Origin: Salinispora mooreana
Lineage (GTDB): Bacteria > Actinomycetota > Actinomycetes > Mycobacteriales > Micromonosporaceae
Assembly: GCF_000379065.1 (NCBI RefSeq)
Contig: NZ_KB900614.1
Coordinates: forward strand, 4,248,133-4,312,132
Direction: 5' to 3'
Length of the DNA stretch: 64,000 bases
Every line of letters starts with the position of its first letter. Within the stretch, counting starts at the first letter, position 1. The position numbers were made by a program, and so were the translations under genes. A model generated the notes under the pieces. It saw nothing but the letters and a program-made list of their open reading frames with translations. It was not told the DNA's origin and made no database searches. Positions 34,984 to 44,042 of this stretch are shown piece by piece.

Positions 34984-36162
34984 GTGTCCGCCGTGGATCT
35001 CGTACTGCTCATGCTCATGCTCGTGTTCGCGATCAGCGGATACCGCCAGGGTTTCGTCACCGGCGTGTTGTCGTTCTCCGGGTTCTTCCTCGGAGCGCTG
35101 GCCGGTCTGCAACTCGGCCCCCGGCTCGCACAGCAGTTCCTGGACAACGGCACCCGGGTGTTGGTCTCACTGGTGGCGATCTTCGGGCTGGCGGTGGTGG
35201 GGCAGGCGCTCGCCGGCTGGCTCGGTACGCGCCTGCGACGCACGATCAGCAGTGATGTCGGGCGGCAGGCGGACGACATCGGCGGTGCCTTCGTCTCGCT
35301 CTTCGCCGTGCTCCTGGTCGCCTGGCTGGTCGCGGTCCCGCTGGGTTCGTCATCGTTGCCCTGGCTGGCCTCCGCGGTTCGCAACAGCGCGCTGCTCACC
35401 GTGGTGGACCGGGTCCTGCCCGACCAGGCGCAGGAGCTCTCCACCGCGCTGCGGGAGACCGTCGACACCAACGGCTTCCCGGACGTCTTCGGTGACCTGG
35501 CGCCCACCCGCGCCCGGCAGGTCGCCCCGCCCGACCCCGCCCTCATCGGGTCACAGGTGGTGGCCAACAGCAAAAGCTCCGTGGTCAAGGTGCTCGGCTC
35601 CGCCCCGAGCTGCTCCCGCCGCCTGGAGGGCTCCGGCTTCGTCTACGCCGACGACCGAGTGATGACCAACGCGCACGTGGTGGCCGGCACCCGCTCCACT
35701 GTCGTCGAGCTCAACGGCGAACGGTACGACGCTCAGGTGGTGGTGTACGACCCGGACCGGGACCTGGCAGTCCTGCACGTCCCGGGTCTGCCCGGCCCGT
35801 CGATGCGCTTCGCCGCCGGCAACGAGGGCAGCGGCGCGGACGCGATCGTGCTCGGCTTCCCGCTCGACGGCCCGTACAACGCGCAGTCGGCCCGGGTCCG
35901 GGAGGTTGACGAGATCACCGGCCCGGACATCTACTCCAGCGGGACCGTGACCCGGGAGGTCTACACCATCCGGGCCCTGGTGCAGAGCGGAAACTCCGGC
36001 GGCCCGTTGGTCTCGACGAATGGCCTGGTGCTCGGGGTGATCTTCGCGGCGGCGGCCGACGACCCGAACACCGGCTTCGCGGTGACCGCGGCCGAGGCCC
36101 GCTCCGTCGCCCTGGCCGGAGCCGAACGCGTGCGCGGCGTCAGCACCGGCGAGTGCACCTGA
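34984..36162 (+). CDS. MarP-like membrane serine protease (CvpA plus trypsin domain)
   Basis: 392 residues. The N-terminal ~160 residues have four membrane helices of the CvpA type (SAVDLVLLMLMLVFAISGYRQG). The outer part is a chymotrypsin-like protease: catalytic His in TNAHVVAG, Asp in DPDRDLAVLHV, Ser in VQSGNSGGPLVS. The two Cys that form the regulatory disulfide in MarP may be those in SAPSCSRR and the C-terminal STGECT. MarP protects mycobacteria in acid by activating a peptidoglycan hydrolase. Gene order around nth supports the match. Confidence 0.93.
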   Translation: MSAVDLVLLMLMLVFAISGYRQGFVTGVLSFSGFFLGALAGLQLGPRLAQQFLDNGTRVLVSLVAIFGLAVVGQALAGWLGTRLRRTISSDVGRQADDIGGAFVSLFAVLLVAWLVAVPLGSSSLPWLASAVRNSALLTVVDRVLPDQAQELSTALRETVDTNGFPDVFGDLAPTRARQVAPPDPALIGSQVVANSKSSVVKVLGSAPSCSRRLEGSGFVYADDRVMTNAHVVAGTRSTVVELNGERYDAQVVVYDPDRDLAVLHVPGLPGPSMRFAAGNEGSGADAIVLGFPLDGPYNAQSARVREVDEITGPDIYSSGTVTREVYTIRALVQSGNSGGPLVSTNGLVLGVIFAAAADDPNTGFAVTAAEARSVALAGAERVRGVSTGECT

Positions 36163-36167
36163 GCTGC

Positions 36168-36890
36168 TCAACGACGGCGCGGTGGGGTGGCCCGCCAGAC
36201 CGTGAACACCGCGGCGGTCGCGGCCACCACGGCGGTACCCAGCAACCACCCGGCAACCACGTCGCTGCTCCAGTGCACGCCCAACGCCACCCGGCTGAAT
36301 CCGGTCACCACAGCGAGGAGGAACGCGGCGGCCCAGACCGCGTACCGCTTGGCGGAACGGCGCGGCCGGGGCCGGAAGACCACCAGCAGCACGCCGGCGG
36401 CGAGCGCCGCGTTCAGCGCGTGCCCGGACGGAAACGCGAGCCCGACCGCCTGGGCCAGGGGCTTCGGGAACTCCGGCCGGGGGCGCCCGACGAGCACCTT
36501 GAGTAGCGGGCCCAGCAGCCCGCCGACAGTCATGGTGACGGCGACCCAGAGCGCCAGCTGCCGAGCCCGGCACCGGGCCAGCCAGCCCACCACCACCAGC
36601 GCGCCCAACCGCAGCGGCATCGGCCCGAAGACCTCGGTCCACACGTGCAGTGCCTCGGCCCACCCCGGATGCCGCAGGCCGTAGCCGACGAGCGCCTCGG
36701 TGACCGCCCGGTCCAGCCGCCGCAGCGGCGCCCAGGACGCCAGTACCAGCAGCGCGAGCAGGAACGGCACCAACACCAGGAGCGCGGAGCAAACGGCGAG
36801 GGTCAGCCGCAACCCCAGCCCGTCGTCGGGGTGCAGGCGGCGATGGCGCCACGGCGGCCGGGTGGCGGTACCGAGGCCGGGCGCGCACAT
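36168..36890 (-). CDS. PAP2-family membrane phosphatase
   Basis: 240 residues with about six membrane helices. The three phosphatase motifs are complete: KVLVGRPRP, PSGH and SRVALGVHWSSD, supplying the catalytic His residues. The family dephosphorylates lipid phosphates such as undecaprenyl pyrophosphate or phosphatidic acid. ATG 36890 has GGAGGTC upstream. The gene converges with the MarP-like gene, with only 5 bases between stops, so the two may compete in transcription. Confidence 0.92.
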   Translation of the reverse strand: MCAPGLGTATRPPWRHRRLHPDDGLGLRLTLAVCSALLVLVPFLLALLVLASWAPLRRLDRAVTEALVGYGLRHPGWAEALHVWTEVFGPMPLRLGALVVVGWLARCRARQLALWVAVTMTVGGLLGPLLKVLVGRPRPEFPKPLAQAVGLAFPSGHALNAALAAGVLLVVFRPRPRRSAKRYAVWAAAFLLAVVTGFSRVALGVHWSSDVVAGWLLGTAVVAATAAVFTVWRATPPRRR

Positions 36891-36974
36891 GACCTCCGCC
36901 TACCCGGATCGGCACCGGGCATTCCGGTGCGTGGACCGGCCCGGACGCGGCTCGCGCGATGCTGCCGTGCACCG

Positions 36975-38291
36975 CTACGGGGAGCCGCCCCCAGCTCCAG
37001 CCGACCACAGCTCCCACGGGGCAGCCGGGGCAGCCGGGGCAGCGGGGACAGCGGGGACAGCGGGGACAGCGGGGGCAGCCGGGAGGAACTCGAGCCCTCC
37101 CGGGTCGGTATCCGCGCTGGCCGCACTCGGTGCCGGACCGAAGCCGACCACCCCCGGCGAGGACTGGTCGTCCAGCGGGTTGAGCCCGACCGGCTCCACC
37201 TCACCAGTCAGCGCCGCGACCGGGTCGACCACCCCGTACCCGAAGCTGTCGTCCCGGCCGGTGGGGCCGATGTCCCGAGCGGTGCGCAGCATTCGATTGA
37301 TCACATCGCCGGCGGGCATCTCCGGGTACCGGGCGCGAATCAACGCGGCGGTGGCCGAGACCAGTGGCGTGCCGAAGCTGGTGCCCTGAACCCGCCAGTA
37401 CCCGTCCGGCGGCCGCGCGCCGACCAGACCGGCCGCGGGCGCGGTGAGCACCGTCTCCCGGCCGGTGATCGCACCGGGCCAGAGCTTCTCACTCTCCCGG
37501 TCCAGCCCGGAGACCGCGACCACCCCCGGCTCCCGGGCCGGGTACCAGACCGTGCTGGAGCTCGAGTCGGTCTCGTTGCCGGTGCAGGCGACGACCACCA
37601 CGTCCCGGACGAACGCGTAGTCCAGCGCAGCGGCCAGCGCCGGGCTGGCGCTGTTGCCGCCGAGCGACAGGTTGATCACCCGGGCACCGTTGTCAACGGC
37701 CCACCGTACGCCGTTCGCCACGACCAACGCGTCGTCGTAACGGTTCTCCGCGTCCAGGACCCGTACCGGCAGGATCCGGGCGTCGGGGGCGAGGCCCACC
37801 ACCCCACGGCTGTCGTCGTGGCGGCCCGCGATCAACCCGGCCACGGCCGTACCGTGACCCACCGGATCCGGGTCGGCGGTGCTCGACGACTCGACCAGGT
37901 CAAGACCGGGTAGCACCCGCCCAGCCAGGTCCGGATGGCTGGCATCCACACCGGAGTCGATGACCGCCACCACCACCCCGGCCCCGGTCGAGGTGCGCCA
38001 TGCCGTGCGGGCGCGCAACATGTCCAGCTGCCACTGATCGTCGCGAACCTGGTCGGGGGAGCGCTCGATCTGCTCCGCCAGGGCCCGGCCAGCCGAGTGG
38101 CCGGGGCCGCCGGCGGTGATCTGCCCAATGTGGCTGGGGAGGCCGGTGCTGACCTGCCCGGCGTGCGGGAGGGTGGCGACCGGCACGGCGACGGCGACGG
38201 CGACCGACGTCAGCGAGAGCCACCTTCGCCCGACCCTCCGGCGGGCGGCGGATCTGCTATCACGCCGTGCCCCGGTCACGTCCCTGACCAT
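36975..38291 (-). CDS. subtilisin-like protease of mycosin type
   Basis: 438 residues. A signal-like helix lies at about 25-45. The S8 catalytic triad is intact: Asp in VAVIDSGVDASHPDL, His in VGHGTAVAG, and Ser in QGTSFGTPLVSATAAL. The spacing resembles the mycosins of type VII secretion. Mycosins end in a membrane helix, whereas this one ends in a Pro/Ala/Val repeat encoded by a 9-base tandem repeat and has no C-terminal helix. No ESX genes occur in the window. It is probably an exported wall protease. Confidence 0.85.
   Translation of the reverse strand: MVRDVTGARRDSRSAARRRVGRRWLSLTSVAVAVAVPVATLPHAGQVSTGLPSHIGQITAGGPGHSAGRALAEQIERSPDQVRDDQWQLDMLRARTAWRTSTGAGVVVAVIDSGVDASHPDLAGRVLPGLDLVESSSTADPDPVGHGTAVAGLIAGRHDDSRGVVGLAPDARILPVRVLDAENRYDDALVVANGVRWAVDNGARVINLSLGGNSASPALAAALDYAFVRDVVVVACTGNETDSSSSTVWYPAREPGVVAVSGLDRESEKLWPGAITGRETVLTAPAAGLVGARPPDGYWRVQGTSFGTPLVSATAALIRARYPEMPAGDVINRMLRTARDIGPTGRDDSFGYGVVDPVAALTGEVEPVGLNPLDDQSSPGVVGFGPAPSAASADTDPGGLEFLPAAPAVPAVPAVPAAPAAPAAPWELWSAGAGGGSP
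37017..37082. repeat. 9-base tandem repeat inside the mycosin-like gene
   Basis: About seven copies of a GGGGCAGCC/GGGGACAGC-type unit. It encodes Pro-Ala-(Ala/Val) triplets near the C terminus. Copy-number change would keep the frame. Confidence 0.85.
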
Positions 38292-38416
38292 TCGCGTTCG
38301 ACCAACCTAGCCATAACGTCCGGAGGCTACCGGTTCCCGTGGCCCTACAGGTAGGTTCCGGCAACATCGGCCACGACGGCGGCTGGCGCTCCCGGTTGTC
38401 GGTCGACCGAGACGAA

Positions 38417-38456
38417 CGGGCCCCCGGGGCTGCTCGGTTGAGCGCCCCCGGGCCCG
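38417..38456 (-). terminator. GC-rich hairpin downstream of ppa
   Basis: CGGGCCC pairs with GGGCCCG, then after a small bulge GGGG pairs with CCCC around a loop of about 15 bases. It lies 14 bases after the ppa stop. There is no T-run. Confidence 0.55.
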
Positions 38457-38469
38457 CCGGTGCGTGGGG

Positions 38470-38982
38470 TCAGTGCGCGGAGTCGCCGTGCTCCGCGGCC
38501 TCCCGGCCGCGCCGGATCGACGCGACGATCTCCTCCTCCGCCTCCTGCCGGCCCACCCAGGTGGCGCCCTCGACGGACTTGCCGGGCTCCAGGTCCTTGT
38601 ACACCTCGAAGAAGTGCTGGATCTCCAGGCGGTCGAACTCGCCGAGGTGGTGGATGTCGCGGAGGTGCTCCTGACGCGGGTCCTCGTACGGGACGCAGAG
38701 GACCTTGTCGTCGCCACCCTTCTCATCGGTCATCCGGAACATGCCGATGGTGCGGCACCGGATCAGGCAGCCCGGAAAGGTCGGCTCCGGGACCAGCACC
38801 AGGGCGTCCAGCGGGTCGCCGTCCTCGCCCAGGGTGCCCTCGATGAAGCCGTAGTCGGCTGGGTACTGAGTGGAGGTGAAGAGGGTGCGGTCCAGCCGGA
38901 TCCGACCGGTCACGTGGTCAACCTCGTACTTGTTGCGGTGACCCTTCGGGATCTCAACCGTGACGTCGAAATCCATCTGCAC
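38470..38982 (-). CDS. ppa: inorganic pyrophosphatase
   Basis: 170 residues, family I soluble type. It hydrolyses PPi to phosphate and pulls biosynthetic reactions forward. The signature is EDGDPLDALVLV, with the metal-binding Asp residues; other marks are NKYEVDHVTGRIRLDR and QYPADYGFIEGT. GAGGAG lies upstream of the ATG. In mycobacteria ppa is likewise divergent from a PBP4-type dacB gene. Confidence 0.96.
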   Translation of the reverse strand: MQMDFDVTVEIPKGHRNKYEVDHVTGRIRLDRTLFTSTQYPADYGFIEGTLGEDGDPLDALVLVPEPTFPGCLIRCRTIGMFRMTDEKGGDDKVLCVPYEDPRQEHLRDIHHLGEFDRLEIQHFFEVYKDLEPGKSVEGATWVGRQEAEEEIVASIRRGREAAEHGDSAH

Positions 38983-39071
38983 GCTCCTCGTCTGCCCACG
39001 CTGGCATTGACCGGCGGCGTCCGTCGCCGGACAGGTGGAAACCCCGCCCGCCGGTCCGGTGGCCGCTTAGT

Positions 39072-39084
39072 CTTCGGACCGAAG
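39072..39084. promoter_or_regulatory. perfect palindrome just before dacB
   Basis: CTTCGG and CCGAAG are separated by a single A, ending 2 bases before GTG 39087. It may be an operator or part of the 5' end of the transcript; TAGTCT at 39068-39073 could be a -10 box. Confidence 0.35.
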
Positions 39085-39086
39085 TA

Positions 39087-40796
39087 GTGTCACCCAAGCA
39101 GGTTCCGCGGGGCGAGGAGGGGGCCGTGGGGAGGGAAGATTCACACTACCGTCCGGAGCAGACTACTGGACGGGAGACCGATAGATCTGTTCGCGGTAGC
39201 GCGGTGGGGCGGGTGCCGGTGCCCGAGGCGCAGCCCGAAGACCGCCCCGTCAGGCCGGAACCGGGAGCGTCGCCCGGCCCGCCCAGCAGGGCTGAGTCGG
39301 CGTTGTCGGCGGAGGCCGCCGACAACGGCAGCCGCACCCCCGCACCGTCCGGCCCGGCCTCGCCCGGTCGGCGTCGACGCTGGTTGCTGCCGGCCGTGCT
39401 GGCCTCGGTGGTGCTCCTCGCGCTGGCCGCGGTCGGGGTCGCTGTGGTGTGGCCGGGACCGGCGGCCGAGTGGCGTGCCGGCAACGCCGAAGGGCAGCCC
39501 GCCGCCCAGCCGCCGCCGGCGGTGCTGGCCGCGGCCGACCGGAACGCGCCCGAACCCGCCGCCGCCGGAGTGCGCGCCGTGCTCGACCCGCTGGTCGGCT
39601 CCGCCGCGTTGGGCGACCGGGTCAACGTCTCGGTCACTGATGTCGCGACCGGGGCGACCCTGTATGACCAGGGCGCTGGTGACGGCACCGTACCCGCCTC
39701 CGTGACCAAGCTGGTCACCGCCGCGACCGTGCTCGCCGCGCACGGCCCGGGACACCGGATCCCCACCCGGGCTGTCGCCGGGGCGGCCCCCGGCGAGGTC
39801 GTGCTCATCGGTGGGGGTGACCCGACGCTCGCCGTGGACGGCGACGGCTTCTACCCGGGCGCGGCGCGCCTTGATGAGCTGGCCGCGCAGGTGACGACCG
39901 CGCTCGGCGGCGAGGACCCGACGCGGGTCGTGGTCGACTCGTCGCTGTACTCCGGGCCGGTGCACGCGCCCGGCTGGGACGACGACGATCCCACGGATGG
40001 GTACGCCTCGGCGATTACCGCGCTGATGACCGACGGCGCCCGCGGTGACCTGGAGCAGGCGAAGCGGAACCACGACAACGGCGTACACCGTGCCGAACGG
40101 GTGGCGGAGCCGGACCTGCACGCCGGTGTGGCGTTCGCCCGGTTGCTGGGCGTACCGGCGGACGCGGTCGAGCGGGGTCCGGCGCCCGAGGCCGGAGCGG
40201 ACGCGACGGCGGGTGCGCCGGGTAGCGAGCTCGGCGTGGTCCAGTCACTGCCGATGGTGCGACTGGTCGACATCATGATCGCCGACAGTGACAACGTGGT
40301 GGCCGAGGCCCTGGCCCGGCAGGTGGCCCTGGCTCGCGGGCAGCCGGCGTCATTCTCCGGTGCGGCAGAGTCGATGGCGGCGGTCGTGGAGGAGCTGGGG
40401 CTGCCGGTTGACGCGCTCACGCTCACCGACGGCAGCGGCCTGTCCCCCGCCAACCGGATCAGCCCGGCGCTGATCACCGACCTGATCCGGCTCGCCGCCG
40501 ACGGCAGCCGCCCGGAGCTGGCGACGCTCTTCGGCGGCCTGCCGGTCGCCGCCTGGTCGGGCACGCTCGTCAACCGCTACACCGATGTCGCGGCGCAGGC
40601 CGGCGCCGGAATGGTCCGCGCCAAGACCGGCACGCTGACCGGAGTGCACGCGATCGCCGGGCTGGTGACCACCGCCGACGGGCGCCTGCTCACCTTCGCG
40701 GTGCTCACCGACCGGGCACCCGGCAACGGGGTGGAGGCGCCCCGGCTGGAGCTGGACCGGATCGCCGCGGCCCTCGCCGCCTGCGGCTGCCGCTGA
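39087..40796 (+). CDS. dacB: D-alanyl-D-alanine carboxypeptidase/endopeptidase, PBP4 type
   Basis: 569 residues from GTG 39087. The first ~95 residues are a polar, Pro-rich cytoplasmic tail, followed by one membrane helix (about 100-122). The penicillin-binding domain has SVTK (Ser about 205), SDN in IADSDNVVAE, and KTG in RAKTGTLTG. This class removes terminal D-Ala or cuts cross-links in peptidoglycan. The long inner tail is more extended than in E. coli PBP4. Its neighbours (ppa, DUF2342, tilS, hpt) match the mycobacterial order. Confidence 0.93.
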   Translation: MSPKQVPRGEEGAVGREDSHYRPEQTTGRETDRSVRGSAVGRVPVPEAQPEDRPVRPEPGASPGPPSRAESALSAEAADNGSRTPAPSGPASPGRRRRWLLPAVLASVVLLALAAVGVAVVWPGPAAEWRAGNAEGQPAAQPPPAVLAAADRNAPEPAAAGVRAVLDPLVGSAALGDRVNVSVTDVATGATLYDQGAGDGTVPASVTKLVTAATVLAAHGPGHRIPTRAVAGAAPGEVVLIGGGDPTLAVDGDGFYPGAARLDELAAQVTTALGGEDPTRVVVDSSLYSGPVHAPGWDDDDPTDGYASAITALMTDGARGDLEQAKRNHDNGVHRAERVAEPDLHAGVAFARLLGVPADAVERGPAPEAGADATAGAPGSELGVVQSLPMVRLVDIMIADSDNVVAEALARQVALARGQPASFSGAAESMAAVVEELGLPVDALTLTDGSGLSPANRISPALITDLIRLAADGSRPELATLFGGLPVAAWSGTLVNRYTDVAAQAGAGMVRAKTGTLTGVHAIAGLVTTADGRLLTFAVLTDRAPGNGVEAPRLELDRIAAALAACGCR

Positions 40797-40878
40797 CCTC
40801 GGCTCGGTAGGCTCCGGTACGGAGGGGAGGGACCGGTCGCGACCGTCGTGGCCCCGGGTCGGCGGGCGACCGCACGGG

Positions 40879-40884
40879 TACGGT
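40879..40884 (+). promoter_or_regulatory. -10 box of a leaderless promoter for the DUF2342 gene
   Basis: TACGGT ends 6 bases before ATG 40891. No ribosome site is present. Confidence 0.55.
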
Positions 40885-40890
40885 GGGCCC

Positions 40891-41961
40891 ATGGCGCAGT
40901 TCGTGGACTGGGATCTGGCCGCGGCGACCGCGGGGACGCTCGGCAAGACGGGCCCGCGCGTCTCCTACGTCGAGGCCACGGAGGTCGTCGGCGACCTGCG
41001 ACGGCTGACCGACGAGGCGGCCGAGCACGTCGGCGACTTCACCGGGCTCCGATCGCAGGTGTCGCACCCGCCGGTGCAGGTGGTGGACCGTCGAGACTGG
41101 GCGGCGACCAACATCGCCGGTCTGCGCGAGGTCATCGGTCCCCTGATCGGTCGTCTCGCGGGAGACAAGCAACCTGGTGTGTTGACCGAGGCGATCGGTT
41201 CGCGGATCACCGGCGTGCAGGCCGGCACGGTGTTGGCGTACCTCTCCGGCCGGGTCCTCGGCCAGTATGAGGTCTTCTCCGGCGAACCGGGCCAGCTACT
41301 GCTGATCGCGCCGAACATCGTCGAGGCGGAGCGGAAGCTGGCGGCCGACCCCCGTGACTTTCGGCTCTGGGTCTGTCTGCACGAGGTCACCCACCGCACC
41401 CAGTTCACCGCGGTGCCGTGGCTGCGGGCCTACTTTCTCGGTGAGGTGCAGGCGTTCGTTGACGCCGCCAGCACCGGTGCCGACCCGCTGGTCGAGCGGC
41501 TGCGGCGCGGTGTCGCCGTCCTCGCCGACGCGGTGCGGGAGCCGGCCGGTCGCAGCAGCGTCCTGGACATCGTGCAAACCCCCGCCCAGAGGGCGGTGCT
41601 GGACCGGCTCACCGCGCTGATGACGGTGCTCGAGGGGCACGCCGAGTTCGTGATGGATGGCGTGGGACCGCAGGTGATCCCGAGCGTGGAGCGGATCCGG
41701 GCGTCGTTCAACCGCCGCCGGGAGTCGGGCAACCCGGTGGAGAAGGCGCTCCGTCGGCTGCTCGGGGTGGAGGTCAAGCTGCGTCAGTACGCCGAGGGGC
41801 GGAGGTTCGTCCACGGTGTCGTCGAGCGGGTCGGCATGGCGGGCTTCAACCGGGTCTTCGCCTCACCGCTGACCCTGCCCCGCCTCGCCGAGCTCAGTGA
41901 CCCGGACGCCTGGGTGGCCCGGGTGCACGGGCCGGCCGGCCCGCTTCCGGCCGGCGACTGA
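40891..41961 (+). CDS. zinc-dependent metalloprotease-like protein (DUF2342)
   Basis: 356 residues. The zinc motif HExxH is visible in CLHEVTHRTQF, about residue 165, and a downstream EGHAEFVMDG probably supplies the third ligand. No signal peptide is present, so it should be cytoplasmic. Family members are common in actinobacteria and of unknown substrate. The gene lies 10 bases upstream of tilS and belongs to a conserved dacB-DUF2342-tilS-hpt order. Confidence 0.88.
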   Translation: MAQFVDWDLAAATAGTLGKTGPRVSYVEATEVVGDLRRLTDEAAEHVGDFTGLRSQVSHPPVQVVDRRDWAATNIAGLREVIGPLIGRLAGDKQPGVLTEAIGSRITGVQAGTVLAYLSGRVLGQYEVFSGEPGQLLLIAPNIVEAERKLAADPRDFRLWVCLHEVTHRTQFTAVPWLRAYFLGEVQAFVDAASTGADPLVERLRRGVAVLADAVREPAGRSSVLDIVQTPAQRAVLDRLTALMTVLEGHAEFVMDGVGPQVIPSVERIRASFNRRRESGNPVEKALRRLLGVEVKLRQYAEGRRFVHGVVERVGMAGFNRVFASPLTLPRLAELSDPDAWVARVHGPAGPLPAGD

Positions 41962-41971
41962 CCGACCACCC

Positions 41972-42973
41972 GTGGCCGCACTCGCCCCACCGGTCGCCGC
42001 GATCCGCCGCGCGATCCGGCATGCGCTGATCGAGCTGCCCCGTCCGGGGCCGGTACTGGTGGCCTGCTCCGGGGGAGCCGACTCGCTCGCACTCGCCGCC
42101 GCGACCGCTTTCGTGGCGCCCAGACTCGGGCGGTCCGCCGGTCTGGTCACCGTTGACCACGGCTTGCAGGAGGGTTCCGCGCAGCGGGCGGCGGCGGTGG
42201 CCGACTGGGCCCGGGCGGCCGGCCTCGCCCCGGTCGAGGTGATCCGGGTGGACGTGTCTGGGCGGCCCGGCGGTCCGGAGGCCGCCGCCCGGGCGGCCCG
42301 CTACCAGGCGTTGACCGAGGTGGCCGGCGGGCTCGGGGCGGCGGCGCTACTCACCGGACACACCCGGGACGATCAGGCGGAGACGGTGCTGCTGGCCTTG
42401 GCGCGCGGCGCCGGCCCGCGCGGCCTGTCCGGGATGCCGCCGCGGCGGCGGCTCGGTACGGCGCTGCTGCTGCGCCCGCTGCTGGAGGTGGGGCGGGAGC
42501 AGACCCGGGCGGCCTGTACGGCGCTGGGGCTCGACCCCTGGGAGGATCCGCACAACGCCGACCCGGCGTACGCCCGCGCTCGGGTCCGGGCCGAGGTGCT
42601 GCCGGTGCTGGTGCGGGCACTCGGGCCGGCCGTGCTGGACAACCTGGCCCGTACCGCCCGGCTGGTCGCCGTTGACACCGCTGCGCTGGACGAGCAGGCC
42701 AGCGCCGCGCTGGACGGGGTGCGGCACCCCGACGGCGGGCTCTGCGTGGGCGGGCTCGCCGCGCTGGCGCCGGCGGTCCGGGGACGGGTGTTGCACGCCT
42801 GGGCCCGAGAGCTGGGGGCTCGCCCCGCCGCTCTGTCGCACCGGCACGTGGGCGCCTTGGAGGCCCTGGTCAGCGGCTGGCGTGGGCAGGGGGCGGCGCA
42901 CCTGCCGGGCGGGCTACGGGTGTTCCGCCGGGCGGGTCGGCTCGCCGCCGTCGACTCGGACGCGGAGGTCTGA
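41972..42973 (+). CDS. tilS: tRNA(Ile)-lysidine synthase
   Basis: 333 residues from GTG 41972. It adds lysine to C34 of the minor tRNA-Ile so that it reads AUA. The ATP PP-loop is ACSGGADSLAL, VTVDHGLQEGS follows, and LTGHTRDDQAETVLLALARG is the second signature. The length is the short actinobacterial form with a reduced C-terminal domain. It is co-directional with the DUF2342 gene and probably co-transcribed with it. Confidence 0.93.
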   Translation: MAALAPPVAAIRRAIRHALIELPRPGPVLVACSGGADSLALAAATAFVAPRLGRSAGLVTVDHGLQEGSAQRAAAVADWARAAGLAPVEVIRVDVSGRPGGPEAAARAARYQALTEVAGGLGAAALLTGHTRDDQAETVLLALARGAGPRGLSGMPPRRRLGTALLLRPLLEVGREQTRAACTALGLDPWEDPHNADPAYARARVRAEVLPVLVRALGPAVLDNLARTARLVAVDTAALDEQASAALDGVRHPDGGLCVGGLAALAPAVRGRVLHAWARELGARPAALSHRHVGALEALVSGWRGQGAAHLPGGLRVFRRAGRLAAVDSDAEV

Positions 42974-43107
42974 CCAGAGGTGTTCGCCCTGTTCAGCAGG
43001 GTGTGGTCGGTCCCGTTTGCCGGTCTTTGCGGAGAAACCCGGTCTGGGCCGATAAAAGGAGCGGCCCCGCCGACGGAGACCATCGTGCGTACGGCAGGCT
43101 AGGAGTC

Positions 43108-43680
43108 ATGGCTGACGGCTCCTGGTACGACGCCGATATCGACCACGTGATCATTTCGGAGGCGCAGATCCGCGAGAAGACGGCGGAGTTGGCCAAGCAG
43201 ATATCGGCGGACTACGCCGACGTCGAGGACGGGCTGCTGCTCGTCTGCGTCCTCAAGGGCGCGGTGATGTTCATGGCCGACTTCGCCCGGGCGCTCGGCC
43301 GGCAGGGCCCCCCGGCCGAGCTGGAGTTCATGGCGATCTCCTCGTACGGGCAGGGCACCACCTCCTCCGGGGTGGTGCGGATCCTCAAGGACCTGGACCG
43401 GGACATCGCCGGCCGGCACGTGGTCGTGGTGGAGGACATCGTCGACTCCGGGCTGACCCTCTCCTGGCTCCTGCGCTATCTGGAGTCCCGCTCGGCGGCG
43501 AGCGTCGAGGTGGTCGCGCTGTTCCGCAAGCCGGAGGCGGTGAAGGTGCCGGTCGCGGTCAAGTACGTCGGATTCGACATTCCGACCGAGTTCGTCGTCG
43601 GCTACGGGCTCGACTTCGGCGAGCGCTACCGGGAGTTGCCCTTCGTCGGCGTACTCCGACCCGAGGTCTACGCCCGGTAG
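43108..43680 (+). CDS. hpt: hypoxanthine phosphoribosyltransferase
   Basis: 190 residues from ATG 43108, with AGGAG 4 bases upstream. Purine salvage: hypoxanthine or guanine plus PRPP to IMP or GMP. The PRPP-binding motif is VVVVEDIVDSGLTL, the flexible loop is ISSYGQGTTSSGVV, and the purine pocket contains KYVGFDIPTEFVVGYGLD. In many actinomycetes hpt is followed by ftsH as here, but a hairpin-rich gap of 362 bases separates them. Confidence 0.95.
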   Translation: MADGSWYDADIDHVIISEAQIREKTAELAKQISADYADVEDGLLLVCVLKGAVMFMADFARALGRQGPPAELEFMAISSYGQGTTSSGVVRILKDLDRDIAGRHVVVVEDIVDSGLTLSWLLRYLESRSAASVEVVALFRKPEAVKVPVAVKYVGFDIPTEFVVGYGLDFGERYRELPFVGVLRPEVYAR

Positions 43681-44042
43681 GAGCGCCCGCTCCGACGTTC
43701 AGCGGACTCTCAGCCGCACGGACTACGGTTGAGGCCGGGTGGCGGCGTGGAGGCAACTTCCCGCCCGACCTCCGCAACCGCGGGACCGGGCGGTTGCGGG
43801 GCGGGTGCGGAGCTCCCGCCCCGCCGGCGGGAACCCCGGTTCGCCCTACGCGTAAGTGCTGGGGCTGGCATGCTCGCATCCGGCACGAACGGTGTACCGT
43901 CGAGTGACCGTGGCGCGATGTGGTGCCCCGGGGGGTCAGATCGACCCGCACGGCGGCCCAGCCGCCGCGCTGGCGGCGACACCATGTAGACGGTCCGGAC
44001 GTCGATCAGGAGGATGCGAGCGTCTCGGCGCTCGACAACAGT
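43681..44042. other. hpt-ftsH intergenic region with two tandem hairpins
   Basis: CCGCAACCGC (43772-43781) pairs perfectly with GCGGTTGCGG (43790-43799). TCCCGCC (43814-43820) pairs with GGCGGGA (43826-43832). No gene is evident in these 362 bases. The hairpins may end hpt transcription, or form a structured ftsH leader. AGGAGG at 44009-44014 is too far from ATG 44043 to serve it clearly. Confidence 0.6.

Noticed and set aside
37017..37082. Tandem repeat considered as a CRISPR or attachment site
   Set aside because: The unit is only 9 bases, has no spacers, and lies in frame within a protease gene.
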